From positions 124,001-188,000 of the forward strand of contig DATENM010000054.1 in the NCBI GenBank assembly GCA_035275065.1: a DNA stretch of 64,000 nucleotides, in the 5' to 3' direction. Position numbers and translations under genes: made by a program. Shown one piece after another: positions 53,327 to 63,051 of the stretch. A model generated the notes under the pieces. It was not told where the DNA came from, did no database searches, and saw nothing but the letters and a program-made list of their open reading frames with translations. This stretch comes from Blastocatellia bacterium. Lineage in GTDB: Bacteria > Acidobacteriota > Blastocatellia > UBA7656. The stretch's first letter is position 1; each line of letters opens with the position of its first letter.

Positions 53327-55525
53327 ATGATGAAAGCTATTGCCTGCCTGATTCTCTCGACGGTCTTCAGCCTGTCGCTTGCGGCGCAGACCAGGCCAGT
53401 TTTGCCGAAGTACAAAAACCCGCGCCTGCCGACGGATGAGCGGGTCAACGACCTGATCTCGCGGATGACGCTGGAAGAGAAAGTCTCGCAGATGATTGAT
53501 CGAGCGCCGGCCATCCCGCGCCTCGACATCCCGGCTTACAACTGGTGGAACGAGAGCCTGCACGGCGTGGCGCGCGCCGGCATAGCGACCGTGTTCCCGC
53601 AAGCCATCGGACTGGCGGCGACCTGGGACACAGACCTGATGCGCCGCGTTGCCGACGTCATCTCGACTGAAGCGCGCGCCAAGCATCACGAAGCCGTGAG
53701 ACATGGCGATACGGGGCGCTACAAGGGGCTGACCATGTGGAGCCCGAACATCAACATCTTTCGCGACCCGCGCTGGGGCCGCGGCCAGGAGACCTACGGC
53801 GAAGACCCTTTCCTGACCGCGCGCATGGGCGTGCAATTCGTCCGCGGGCTGCAAGGCGACGACCCGAAATACTTCAAGATCATCTCGACGCCAAAGCATT
53901 TTGCCGTGCACAGCGGCCCGGAGCTGGACCGCCATCGCTTCGATGCCATTACCGATCAGCGCGACCTTTATGAAACCTACCTGCCGGCCTTTGAAGCGAC
54001 GATCAGAGAGGCCGGCGCCGATTCGGTGATGTGCGCTTACAACCGTTTTATGGGCGAAGCCTGCTGCGCCAGCGACACGCTGGAGAGAAAAATTCTGCGT
54101 GACGATTGGCGCTTCAATGGCTATGTCGTCAGCGACTGCGGCGCGGTCTCGGATATCTACAACGGTCACAAGCTCGTCAAGACCGTAGGCGAAGCGTCGG
54201 CCCTGGCCGTCAAGCGCGGCACGGACCTGTCGTGCGGTCAGGAATATACCTCACTGGTTGACGCCGTGAAGCGCGGGCTAATCAGCGAAGCCGAGATAGA
54301 TGTGTCGCTCAAGCGCCTCTTCACGGCGCGCTTCAAGCTCGGCATGTTCGACCCGCCAGAAATGGTGCCCTACACGCGGATTCCCATCTCGGAGAATGAT
54401 TCGCCGGCGCATCGCGAGCTGGCGACGGAAGCGGCGCGACGATCTATCGTCCTGCTCAAGAATGCGGGCGGATTGCTGCCGCTTAAGCGTGACTTGAAAA
54501 GGATTGCCGTCATCGGCCCGACGGCGGACGATGCCGGCGTATTGTTGGGCAACTACAACGGCACGCCTTCGCGCTCTGTGACCTTGCTGGCAGGGATCAA
54601 AACGAAAGTCTCGCCGCGGACCGAAGTGGTTTACGCGCAAGGCTGCAAGCTGGTCGAAGCCGGGCCGAGCGACAACGCGCTACGGCTTGCGGCAGATGCC
54701 GACGTAGTGATTTTTGTAGGCGGCATTACACCGCGCGTCGAAGGCGAAGAGATGAAAGTTGAAGTGGAAGGCTTTCGCGGCGGCGACCGCACAGACATTC
54801 GCTTGCCGAAGGTGCAAGAGGAATTGCTCAAGGCTCTGCACGCCACCGGCAAGCCGGTGATTCTCGTTTTAACCGGCGGCTCGGCCCTCGCGGTCAACTG
54901 GGCGAACGATAATCTGCCGGCAGTGATTGAGACGTGGTATCCCGGCGAAGAAGGCGGCACGGCGCTGGCCGACGTTTTGTTCGGCGACGCGAGCCCCGCG
55001 GGCCGCCTGCCGGTAACGTTTTATAAATCGGTCGAGCAGTTGCCGCCGTTCGACGATTACCACATGGCGGGCCGCACCTATCGCTACTTCACGGGCGAGC
55101 CGCTCTACCCGTTTGGTTATGGTTTAAGCTACACGCGCTTTGCTTATGACCGGCTGGCGGTGCCCCGACGGGCGCGGGCCGGCGCTAACGTCATCATCAA
55201 GGTTCGCGTGACGAACGCCGGCAAGATGGACGGCGACGAAGTGGTTCAGCTCTACGTCAAAGACGTGCAGGCGTCTGTGCCTGTGCCGCGCCGCGCGTTG
55301 CAAGGCTTCAAGCGCATTCACTTGCGCCAGGGTCAGTCACAAGTGGTTTCGTTCACGCTGACGCCGCGCCAGTTTTCGCTGATCGATAGTCAGTTCAAGC
55401 GCGTCGTCGAGCCCGGAGAGTTTGAGATTGCTGTCGGCGGCGCGCAACCCGACAGCGTGCCGCCTTCGACGCAGGTCGTTACGGCCAGGGTGACACTGAC
55501 CGGCGCGGCCTTTGCGGTCAAGTAA
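53327..55525 (+). CDS. Glycoside hydrolase family 3, probable beta-xylosidase/glucosidase
   Basis: A 732-residue secreted GH3 enzyme with a signal peptide (LILSTVFSLSLAAQ). The N-terminal TIM barrel carries PKHFAVHSGPELDRHRFD and the nucleophile Asp270 in YVVSDCGAVSD; the alpha/beta sandwich follows (RSIVLLKNAGGLLPLKRDLKRIAVIGP; LVLTGGSALAVNW), and residues about 625-700 are a C-terminal fibronectin-type domain. The KHFAVHSGPE motif is frequent in plant-like beta-xylosidases. With GH67 and GH127 beside it, xylan-oligosaccharide hydrolysis is likely; exact specificity is uncertain. Confidence 0.9.
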   Translation: MMKAIACLILSTVFSLSLAAQTRPVLPKYKNPRLPTDERVNDLISRMTLEEKVSQMIDRAPAIPRLDIPAYNWWNESLHGVARAGIATVFPQAIGLAATWDTDLMRRVADVISTEARAKHHEAVRHGDTGRYKGLTMWSPNINIFRDPRWGRGQETYGEDPFLTARMGVQFVRGLQGDDPKYFKIISTPKHFAVHSGPELDRHRFDAITDQRDLYETYLPAFEATIREAGADSVMCAYNRFMGEACCASDTLERKILRDDWRFNGYVVSDCGAVSDIYNGHKLVKTVGEASALAVKRGTDLSCGQEYTSLVDAVKRGLISEAEIDVSLKRLFTARFKLGMFDPPEMVPYTRIPISENDSPAHRELATEAARRSIVLLKNAGGLLPLKRDLKRIAVIGPTADDAGVLLGNYNGTPSRSVTLLAGIKTKVSPRTEVVYAQGCKLVEAGPSDNALRLAADADVVIFVGGITPRVEGEEMKVEVEGFRGGDRTDIRLPKVQEELLKALHATGKPVILVLTGGSALAVNWANDNLPAVIETWYPGEEGGTALADVLFGDASPAGRLPVTFYKSVEQLPPFDDYHMAGRTYRYFTGEPLYPFGYGLSYTRFAYDRLAVPRRARAGANVIIKVRVTNAGKMDGDEVVQLYVKDVQASVPVPRRALQGFKRIHLRQGQSQVVSFTLTPRQFSLIDSQFKRVVEPGEFEIAVGGAQPDSVPPSTQVVTARVTLTGAAFAVK

Positions 55526-55541
55526 TCATTAGCAGCAGCGC

Positions 55542-58088
55542 TCATCGCTTTTCAGCCGGATTGATCTCGACATAATCGATGGCGGCCTGCTCGCTGCCGT
55601 CAGCCGTGGCTTCGATGCGGATCAGGTCGCCGGGGCGCAGGGCCAGGCCGTGAACCCTGTGGCGTGTCGAAGCGTGCGCGTCCGGTTTCGTCGTCGGCAA
55701 TTGCTCGTCGGCAAGCCATTCGTCAACTCGTTGCCCGTTGACCAACAGCTTGAACGCAGAGCGGCCATCGCTCTCGTCGAAATACTGCACGTCGAGATCA
55801 AACCAGCCGGCGCGGCCATCGTAGCGAAAGCTCGCCGTCCCGTGCCGCTCACTGCTCGTACACGCAATCGCTTTGCTGCCTGATGCCGCTTCCCACGGAA
55901 TGATGTCAATGACTTGATAGCCGTCTAGCTGCATCGCTTCGGCTTCGATGCGATTCGGATAATGGCCCACCCGGCCTTTCGCGTCAACTAGGCCCGACTT
56001 GCGCAAGAAGTAATTGCAGACCGCATCGCGCCAGACTCGCGCATGGCCGGCTTGATACTCAAGCCGCGCCAGCACCTCTGCATAACGTGACTCGTCAATG
56101 CGCCCTTTGAGCGCCCGCCAGCGGTTGACGAAGCCTGCGGCCATCTCAGCGCCTTCGTAATGCGAATCATAGATGTGCTGGATCACTGTTTTGCCCGAAT
56201 GCAAGACGTGGGCGTAGGGAACGTGATGCATGAACAACAGCAACTCGTCGGGACAGGTCGCAAGCTGTTCGTATATCTCCGCGACAGGTTCGCGGTACTG
56301 CCCTGTGTAGCCGGTGCCGGTAGCCTGTGTGCGATCCATGCCGACGCCTTTATCGTCGGCGCGGTGCCACTGGCCCCAGCCGTTATTTTCCGACGAGTCG
56401 GGAGCCGGCCCATAATGAATGTTGATGATATCGGTCAAGGTGCCTGCGCCGAGCGGCCCTGTGTATTTCTCGTAAGCCGGCCACGAGTCCAGTTCGAGCG
56501 CGACAATCGTTCGCACCACCTGCGGGTCGTCGCCGAACGTCTGCCGCGTCCACTCTTCGGCAATCTGCTGACTGCTCAGATCAGGGTTCCAGGCCAGCCG
56601 CCCGAAGCCGTAGAGGTTGGCCATCGCCAGGTGATGACCGAGCCATGTGCGGCTTGCGCCGACGTTCGCGACCGCGACCATGCCGCCGATGGGGCGCTTG
56701 AATGTGCGGCCCGCAACCAGTTGCTTGACCGGCGTGCCCGCCGACTTTGCCTGCATGTCAAAGTCGAGCACCGCTTTCCACATCGGCACCAGAAAGCAGA
56801 GGTGGCGCTGCTGGCCTGTGTACTCCTGAGTGATTTGCAGCTCGATCACTTGATTGGTCTTTTCAAGCCCGCCGAACAAGGGCGACGCTGGCTCGCGCAC
56901 CTGAAAGTCAATCGGCCCATGTTTGATCTGCAATACGGCGTTATCGTCAAATTGGCCGTCGAGCGGGTGCAGGTTGTTGTAAGCGGCGGCGGCGCGGTCA
57001 TTCTTCAAGTTGCGCCAGTCCATGTGATGGTCATAAACAAACCCGCGATAAAAGATGACGCCGCCGTGTGGGCCGAGGGCGCGAGCAATGACGTTCGCCG
57101 CGTCGGCGTGCGTGCGCCCATAAGCCGACGGGCCGAGGCGGCCTTCGGAGTCGGCTTTCAACACGAAGCCGCCGAAGTCAGGAATCGCGGCGTAGATTTC
57201 ATCGGCTTTCGTCTTCCACCAGCGGGCGACGCGCGCATCGAGCGGATCAAAGGTGTCGAGGCCGCCGATCTTCTGCGGGCTGCTGAAATCAACCGAGACG
57301 AAGAGCTTGACGCCCCACGGGCGAAAGACTTCGGCGACGCGGGCGAGTTGCGGCAGGAATTCTGTGGTGATGACGCGCGGGTTGGCGTTGACGTTGTTGA
57401 TTGAACAGGCGTTCACGCCGACCGAGGCCATCAGCCGCGCGTAATCGCGCACGCGGCCGAGATCGCTGACGACGTTGTTGTTAGCAAAGAAGATGGATGG
57501 GCCGGCATAGCCGCGCTCAATCGTGCCGTCGAGATTGTCCCAGTGATTCAACATGCGAACCCCCGCGTAAGGGTTCTCCTGCACATCGAGCGCATCAACC
57601 GCTTCGCCGAGCGCCATGCGGCGCAAGAGCCCGAACGCGCCGTACAGCACGCCGCGGTCATTCGCGCCGGTGACGAGCAAATACGCATGGCCGCCGCGCT
57701 TCACGGTCTTTAGCCAAAAGCCGTCGGCGGTCAACGCCAGGCTCGGGCCGAGCGAGGGAAACATTTTACGCAACGAATCGATAGTGCCGAGCAAGATCGC
57801 GTCTTCATCAGGCAAGCGCGAAACGACGCGCAAGCTCCGGTCAAGCATCCCGCGCACGCCGCGCCACAGCTCTTCACGAGCGGCTTTGATCACCGGCGAC
57901 TCATCAAGCGCCACCACTACGGCAGGCAAGCGGTCATACGTTTGCCTGATCGCTCGCTCGTCTACCGCGGCATAGCGCAGCCACGCGTCATAGCCGGCGG
58001 CGCGCGGCGGCGGCGATGCCGGCGCGATGGCGTTTAACAACAGAATGGCGACGGCGGCTACCCACATCGGGCGATGATGGTTCTTCAT
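55542..58088 (-). CDS. Alpha-glucuronidase, glycoside hydrolase family 67
   Basis: An 848-residue enzyme that removes 4-O-methyl-glucuronic acid from xylo-oligosaccharides. The start is taken at the ATG at 58088, giving a signal peptide (WVAAVAILLLNAIAPA). Catalytic residues match the family: Glu315 in DSEGRLGP (acid), Asp394 in GPIDFQVREP, and Glu422 in LQITQEYTGQQ, with the same 28-residue spacing between the last two as in known GH67 enzymes. The last 110 residues are a carbohydrate-binding-like beta domain. It is divergent from the GH127 gene across 131 bases and convergent with GH3. Confidence 0.93.
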   Translation of the reverse strand: MKNHHRPMWVAAVAILLLNAIAPASPPPRAAGYDAWLRYAAVDERAIRQTYDRLPAVVVALDESPVIKAAREELWRGVRGMLDRSLRVVSRLPDEDAILLGTIDSLRKMFPSLGPSLALTADGFWLKTVKRGGHAYLLVTGANDRGVLYGAFGLLRRMALGEAVDALDVQENPYAGVRMLNHWDNLDGTIERGYAGPSIFFANNNVVSDLGRVRDYARLMASVGVNACSINNVNANPRVITTEFLPQLARVAEVFRPWGVKLFVSVDFSSPQKIGGLDTFDPLDARVARWWKTKADEIYAAIPDFGGFVLKADSEGRLGPSAYGRTHADAANVIARALGPHGGVIFYRGFVYDHHMDWRNLKNDRAAAAYNNLHPLDGQFDDNAVLQIKHGPIDFQVREPASPLFGGLEKTNQVIELQITQEYTGQQRHLCFLVPMWKAVLDFDMQAKSAGTPVKQLVAGRTFKRPIGGMVAVANVGASRTWLGHHLAMANLYGFGRLAWNPDLSSQQIAEEWTRQTFGDDPQVVRTIVALELDSWPAYEKYTGPLGAGTLTDIINIHYGPAPDSSENNGWGQWHRADDKGVGMDRTQATGTGYTGQYREPVAEIYEQLATCPDELLLFMHHVPYAHVLHSGKTVIQHIYDSHYEGAEMAAGFVNRWRALKGRIDESRYAEVLARLEYQAGHARVWRDAVCNYFLRKSGLVDAKGRVGHYPNRIEAEAMQLDGYQVIDIIPWEAASGSKAIACTSSERHGTASFRYDGRAGWFDLDVQYFDESDGRSAFKLLVNGQRVDEWLADEQLPTTKPDAHASTRHRVHGLALRPGDLIRIEATADGSEQAAIDYVEINPAEKR

Positions 58089-58219
58089 TAGACATGCTCT
58101 TAATGGAATTCGTCTCAGCATAACATAAGCGCGGCGGCGCTCTGAATCAGCGGCGGCTTGAATGACGAATCGGCAATCTGTCAGAATGTCGGCCCAGATC
58201 ACCGCAAGCGAGATTGACC

Positions 58220-60685
58220 ATGAAACTCAAGCCAATGTGTGCTGTCCTTCTGCTGACACTCTCAATTGCCGGCGTCGCCGCCCAGGCGAATTCGTCGCAA
58301 ACTACCCGCGCGCCGCGGCGCGCTACGGCTCGGCCTCTGCGCGATTATCCGGTTAAGCCTGTGCCGTTCACCGCCGTGCATTTCAATGACCAGTTCTGGG
58401 CGCCGCGCATTGAGATTAACCGCCGGGTCAGCATCCCATTCGCTTTTCAAAAGTGCGAAGAGACCGGGCGCATCGCCAACCTTGAGCGCGCCGCTGCCGC
58501 TATCCGCAACCAGCCGAACCGTGACAAGAAACTGCCGGCCTACCCCTTTGACGACACCGATATTTATAAAGTCATCGAAGGCGCGGCCTACACCTTGAGC
58601 GTGCAGCGCGACGCGCGGCTCGAAGCCTACATTGACGGATTGATCGTCAAGATCGCGGCGGCGCAAGAGCCGGACGGTTACCTCTATCCGGCGCGCACGA
58701 TCAATCCCGAAAAGCCGCATGCGTGGGCCGGCGCGCATCGTTTCGAGTTAGAGCGCCTGGACAGCCACGAGCTTTACGAGATCGGCCACCTCACGGAAGC
58801 CGCCGTCGCTTATTATCAAGCGACCGGCAAGCGCGCCTTGCTCGACGTGGCGCTCAAGTGTGCCGACCTGCTCGACCGCACTTTCGGACCCGGCAAGCAG
58901 AGCATCTGGCCCGGCCACCAGATCACCGAGATGGCGCTGGCGCGGCTCTACCGCGAGAGCGGCGATGAGCGTTACCTGCGGCTTGCCAAGTTCCTGCTCG
59001 ACGCGCGCGGCCCGGATGGCAGCAAAGGCGGGGGCCGCACCTACAATCAGTCGCACGCCAAAGTCACCGATCAGGCCGAAGCCGTCGGCCATGCGGTGCG
59101 CGCCACTTATATGTATTCGGGGATGGCCGACGTAGCGGCGCTAACGGGTGATGATTCTTACATTCGCGCCATTGACCGCATCTGGAGCAACGTCGTCAAT
59201 CAGAAGCTCTACATCACCGGCGGCCTCGGGGCCATCGGCAATATCGAAGGCTTCGGCAAGAATTACGAGCTGCCCAACATGACGGCGTACAACGAAACCT
59301 GCGCCGCCATCGGCAACGACTTCTGGAACTATCGCCTCTTCTTGCTGCACCAGGACGCGCGCTACATTGACGTGATGGAGCGGACGCTTTACAACGGCTT
59401 GCTTTCGGGCGTCTCGCTCGACGGCAAATCGTTCTTCTATCCCAACCCGCTCGAATCCAATGGCCAGCACCAGCGCAGCCCGTGGTTCGGCGTCGCCTGC
59501 TGCCCCGGCAACATGACGCGCTTTCTCGCATCGGTGCCGGGCTACGTTTACGCCGAGCAGGGCGACACGCTCTACGTCAATCTCTATGTCGCAAGCACGG
59601 CAGCCATCAAGCTCGACAATGGCCGCGCGGTTCACATGACGCAAGCGACGAGCTACCCGTGGGCCGGCGACGTTCGCATGACTGTGACGCCCGACCGCGC
59701 CAGCCGCTTCAGCGTCAACGTCCGCATTCCCGGCTGGGCGCGCAACGAAGCCGTGCCCGGCGACCTCTACCGCTTCAGTGATAACCTCAATGAGCCGGTC
59801 ACGCTCAAGGTCAATGGCCAGCCGGTGGCGCTCGCCGTCGACAAAGGCTATGTCCGGCTGAGCCGCGTGTGGAAGCGCGGCGATGTGATTGAGCTTACAT
59901 TGCCGATGCCCGTGCGCCGCGTCGTCGCCAACGATCAGGTCGAAGCCGACCGCAACCGCGTCGCCTTGCAGCGCGGCCCGCTGGTCTATTGCGCCGAGTG
60001 GCCCGACAGTCCCGACCATCACGTGCGCAACCTGCTGCTCGATGACAACGCACGGCTCACGGCAGAGTTCCGCCCCGACCTGCTCACGGGCGTGACGGTC
60101 ATCAAAGGCACGGCGACAGCCCTGGCCTATAACGAGGCGGGACAGGTGGCGAGCAAAGAGCAAGCCTTCATGGCGATTCCTTATTACGCGTGGGCCAATC
60201 GCGGCCCCGGCGAGATGCTGGTCTGGATTCCCAATCGCGCGGCGAGCGCCCGGCCACGGCCTCTACCGACTATCGCTTCGATGAGCAAAGTGCGGACATC
60301 GGGCGGGCGCAATCCGCGCGCCATCAACGATCAGGAAGAGCCGCGCGCTTCTAACGATCCGTCGCCTTTCCACTGGTGGCCCAACAAAGGCACCAGCGAA
60401 TGGGTCGAGTACGCTTTTGAGAAAGCGGCGACGGTTTCAGAAACCGCCGTCTACTGGTTTGACGACACAGGTGAAGGCGAATGCCGCGTGCCGGCGGCGT
60501 GGCGCGTCCTCTACAAAGACGGCGACCAGTGGAAGCCGGTCGAGAGCCGCGAGCCTTACGGAGTCGCCCGCGACCGTTATAACCGTGTGAGCTTCAAGCC
60601 GGTGACGACCACCGCTTTGCGCCTGGAAGTCACCCTGCAACCGTCGTGGTCGGCGGGCATTCACGAGTGGAAAGTAAACGAGTGA
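58220..60685 (+). CDS. Glycoside hydrolase family 127, probable beta-L-arabinofuranosidase (DUF1680)
   Basis: An 821-residue secreted enzyme starting at the ATG at 58220 with a signal peptide (AVLLLTLSIAGVAAQ). GH127/DUF1680 features include DDTDIYKVIEGAAY, WPGHQITEMALARLY, a catalytic-zinc set NETCAAIG (Glu359, Cys361) and ACCPGN (Cys427, Cys428), as in the zinc-dependent arabinofuranosidases. The C-terminal 140 residues form a beta domain (EWVEYAFEKAATVSETAVYWFDDTGEG). It releases arabinose from arabinose-containing glycans. A hairpin at 60683-60717 overlaps the stop and could act as a terminator. Confidence 0.9.
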   Translation: MKLKPMCAVLLLTLSIAGVAAQANSSQTTRAPRRATARPLRDYPVKPVPFTAVHFNDQFWAPRIEINRRVSIPFAFQKCEETGRIANLERAAAAIRNQPNRDKKLPAYPFDDTDIYKVIEGAAYTLSVQRDARLEAYIDGLIVKIAAAQEPDGYLYPARTINPEKPHAWAGAHRFELERLDSHELYEIGHLTEAAVAYYQATGKRALLDVALKCADLLDRTFGPGKQSIWPGHQITEMALARLYRESGDERYLRLAKFLLDARGPDGSKGGGRTYNQSHAKVTDQAEAVGHAVRATYMYSGMADVAALTGDDSYIRAIDRIWSNVVNQKLYITGGLGAIGNIEGFGKNYELPNMTAYNETCAAIGNDFWNYRLFLLHQDARYIDVMERTLYNGLLSGVSLDGKSFFYPNPLESNGQHQRSPWFGVACCPGNMTRFLASVPGYVYAEQGDTLYVNLYVASTAAIKLDNGRAVHMTQATSYPWAGDVRMTVTPDRASRFSVNVRIPGWARNEAVPGDLYRFSDNLNEPVTLKVNGQPVALAVDKGYVRLSRVWKRGDVIELTLPMPVRRVVANDQVEADRNRVALQRGPLVYCAEWPDSPDHHVRNLLLDDNARLTAEFRPDLLTGVTVIKGTATALAYNEAGQVASKEQAFMAIPYYAWANRGPGEMLVWIPNRAASARPRPLPTIASMSKVRTSGGRNPRAINDQEEPRASNDPSPFHWWPNKGTSEWVEYAFEKAATVSETAVYWFDDTGEGECRVPAAWRVLYKDGDQWKPVESREPYGVARDRYNRVSFKPVTTTALRLEVTLQPSWSAGIHEWKVNE

Positions 60686-60717
60686 GGCCGCGGCCCTGTC
60701 ATAGAGCCGCGGCCTCA
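60683..60717. terminator. Long hairpin at the end of the GH127 gene
   Basis: A perfect 12-base GC-rich stem (TGAGGCCGCGGC and GCCGCGGCCTCA) with an 11-base loop, starting at the stop codon. No T-run follows, so it is a weak or convergent-gene terminator or an mRNA-stabilising hairpin. Confidence 0.6.
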
Positions 60718-60739
60718 GCGGGCGGGTGATTCGCCAAGC

Positions 60740-61990
60740 TCACCGGCTGACCAGGAAGACGTCCCAGGCCCAGCCTCCGACTTGCGCGCCGCGGGCATCG
60801 TAGACTTTGGCGCGGTAGCGGAACTGGTTGCCGTACTCGTCCGTCCTCCGCGATTCTTTATAGTTCAGCGCGATGGCGTAGACGCCAAGTTCCGCCAGCG
60901 CGTGCAACTCATTCGGCTCAGAGATGCCGTTGTGATTGGTGTCTTGCCATAGACGCAGTGATGAGAAGATAGCATCCCGGCTATCGATGCGACCATCGCT
61001 ATTGCCGCCGTTCTCCAGCTTGTCATATTCGGCAAGCGCCATGAAGCCGTTGCCGTCCGCCGATGGCGGCTGCGGCGTGAAGTTGCCGAACAGCTCCCGG
61101 CCATCATCAATGACGCCATTGCCGTTGCGGTCTAAAGCGAGCCACGCATCGTCGGAGTCGGCGGCAGTCCAGGGATACCACTGCTTCCGGCCATCGCCGT
61201 TGAAGTTGAACAGGACGCCCTGCTGCGCGTCTGTCAGATCAAAGCCATTGCCCTGAACGTCGATGAGAATGGGCGAAGTAACCTCGCACTTACATGTTTG
61301 ATAGTTGAATTGTCTACCTTCGGGACATTGATAGACCTCCTGACATCCGCCGCTGCCGGGGTCCGAATAGAAGCAAAATAATCCTATGGTCTTGATGGTC
61401 AGATCATCGCAATAGGTTGGAGCCTGAAGCAGCGCCTCCGGTGTGCATCGGATCATGACCGAAGCGTTACAAGGCTGGCAACCATAGCAATCATTCATGC
61501 CGAAGCTGTGACCGATCTCATGAATCATGATGGTCTTCCGTATGTAAGGAGTGTCTTCGAGAGGAGAAGTGCCGCCAACATAGGTTACAGCTCCCCTTGA
61601 AAAAGTACCATTCGGCTGTGGGGTTGTTGTCCAATGAGTTAAGATAGTCTTCTGCACTTCATATAAGTAATCGCCGGAAGTCTCGGAAAAGACTACCCCT
61701 GAACAATTATGATTTATCCCCGAATACCCGTTCCAAATCGTGAATGCCTGCCGGTAAAGGTTTTTTTCTGCATCGGTGAATAGTACATCGGGTGTGTTCG
61801 GGTCTACGGTGAAATAGTAATGTACCCTGGCCCCAGACGGCCAACAATAACTTGCCGGGAAAGACGGATTAAAGACGGGTATACTGGGACAACTAGTTTG
61901 CGTTTCGGCTTCGGGAAGGAAAACCGGCAGGACCAGCAGGCTCACGAAGACTGACAATACAATTGTGCCGAAAAGGGAGAGGCGATGCAT
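60740..61990 (-). CDS. Secreted metzincin-type metallopeptidase with calcium-loop C-terminal domain
   Basis: A 416-residue exported protein (signal residues 1-30). Residues about 50-220 hold a metzincin zinc site: [13 protein letters not shown] with HExxHxxGxxD (His157, Glu158, His161, Asp167) and a SVMIRC segment in the Met-turn position; numerous cysteines (CYGCQPCN) may form disulfides. Residues about 245-416 are a common bacterial C-terminal domain with repeated calcium-type loops ([30 protein letters not shown]) and the conserved [12 protein letters not shown] end. Probably acts outside the cell on protein substrates. It is 32 bases downstream of the 252-residue protein gene, likely one transcript. 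Confidence 0.8.
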   Translation of the reverse strand: MHRLSLFGTIVLSVFVSLLVLPVFLPEAETQTSCPSIPVFNPSFPASYCWPSGARVHYYFTVDPNTPDVLFTDAEKNLYRQAFTIWNGYSGINHNCSGVVFSETSGDYLYEVQKTILTHWTTTPQPNGTFSRGAVTYVGGTSPLEDTPYIRKTIMIHEIGHSFGMNDCYGCQPCNASVMIRCTPEALLQAPTYCDDLTIKTIGLFCFYSDPGSGGCQEVYQCPEGRQFNYQTCKCEVTSPILIDVQGNGFDLTDAQQGVLFNFNGDGRKQWYPWTAADSDDAWLALDRNGNGVIDDGRELFGNFTPQPPSADGNGFMALAEYDKLENGGNSDGRIDSRDAIFSSLRLWQDTNHNGISEPNELHALAELGVYAIALNYKESRRTDEYGNQFRYRAKVYDARGAQVGGWAWDVFLVSR

Positions 61991-62022
61991 AATTTTTCTC
62001 CTGGGAGCAAGTTGGCTGCGGC

Positions 62023-62781
62023 TTACTTGACGCTCGACCTTACAAGATCGAGAAAGGCGGTCTCTTCATTGCCATCGAAGAAGGCACATTGGGGGAATCT
62101 GTCAATGGACATGACTCGACCGTCTCTCAAATCGTATGCCGTGATAATAAGGTAATCTTTGCCTTCGGGACTATACTTAAGAAACAGCACGTAGCGATGC
62201 CCGGTTTCTGGCATGCCACGATTCGCATCCCAGACTAGAATTGACCGGCCACTAGGTAGAACCACCTTTGCGCCGAAGCGTTCAGCGATGATTTGGCTGC
62301 CGGTGAGGTTAGCTGAACCTTTCATCACCTCTGTGATGTTGATGGTATATTCTGAATAAGCGGTGGATTTCTTTTCTGTCACATAGCCTTTTGCGTCGGC
62401 GATTATCCCGACCACAACCAAATCGCTTTGCTCCATAGGCAATCCCCGCGGTTCAAATGGCTCACGTGAAACACCTGCTATTTCGGTAATATCTCTGGGC
62501 ATATCTTCAAACGATGTACTTCCTCCTGGGTATCGCCTGCCTCTGGCTTTTCTGAGTTGGCGCACAGCCAAGTCTTGAGGCTCAGGGGCAGCATACTCCG
62601 CCTGCGGCAGTGCGGCCTGACTACGCTTTACCTTTTCAATATCGCCTTTCAGGCGCTCCTGCTCTAATTTCTGACGTGACTGCGAGGCGGCTTGCTCCTG
62701 TCTGTTGGCGAGTAAAACCAATACGACCATAACCGTGATGATAACCAGAGTGAGCAAGCGCGGCGATTTACTAGTATGCAT
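62023..62781 (-). CDS. Membrane-anchored protein of unknown function, paired with the metzincin
   Basis: A 252-residue protein started at the ATG at 62781 (AAAGGAA upstream). An N-terminal membrane anchor ([17 protein letters not shown]) is followed by a glutamine/charged helix (residues about 28-60) and a beta-rich domain ([67 protein letters not shown]). I do not recognise the family. Adjacent to the metzincin gene in the same direction with a short gap, it may be a partner or regulator. Confidence 0.65.
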   Translation of the reverse strand: MHTSKSPRLLTLVIITVMVVLVLLANRQEQAASQSRQKLEQERLKGDIEKVKRSQAALPQAEYAAPEPQDLAVRQLRKARGRRYPGGSTSFEDMPRDITEIAGVSREPFEPRGLPMEQSDLVVVGIIADAKGYVTEKKSTAYSEYTINITEVMKGSANLTGSQIIAERFGAKVVLPSGRSILVWDANRGMPETGHRYVLFLKYSPEGKDYLIITAYDLRDGRVMSIDRFPQCAFFDGNEETAFLDLVRSSVK

Positions 62782-63051
62782 AAATTCCTTTCTCAACTAC
62801 TCTCGGCATTGCAAGTAATCTTGTGGCGTAATGAATATACTAATATGAATTTCAAGTCAAGCCATGATTTCTTGCCAGACATTTCCACTCGTCGCCTATT
62901 TTAGCGGGCAGGATTCGCGCCTCGCATTTGCCAAGCGCCCGGCTCTCTTGTATGTTTTTTAGCGATTCTCGGCGCAGTTCATCGGGGGATGCCGGGCAAG
63001 TCGTCAGAATCCGCGCAACGAAAGGTAAATCACAGATAACGGGTGCCTCCC

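Noticed and set aside
53226..53329. Possible 34-residue gene just before GH3
   Set aside because: A start and stop exist, but there is no ribosome-binding site, no hydrophobic or conserved pattern, and the frame overlaps the GH3 start; not supported.
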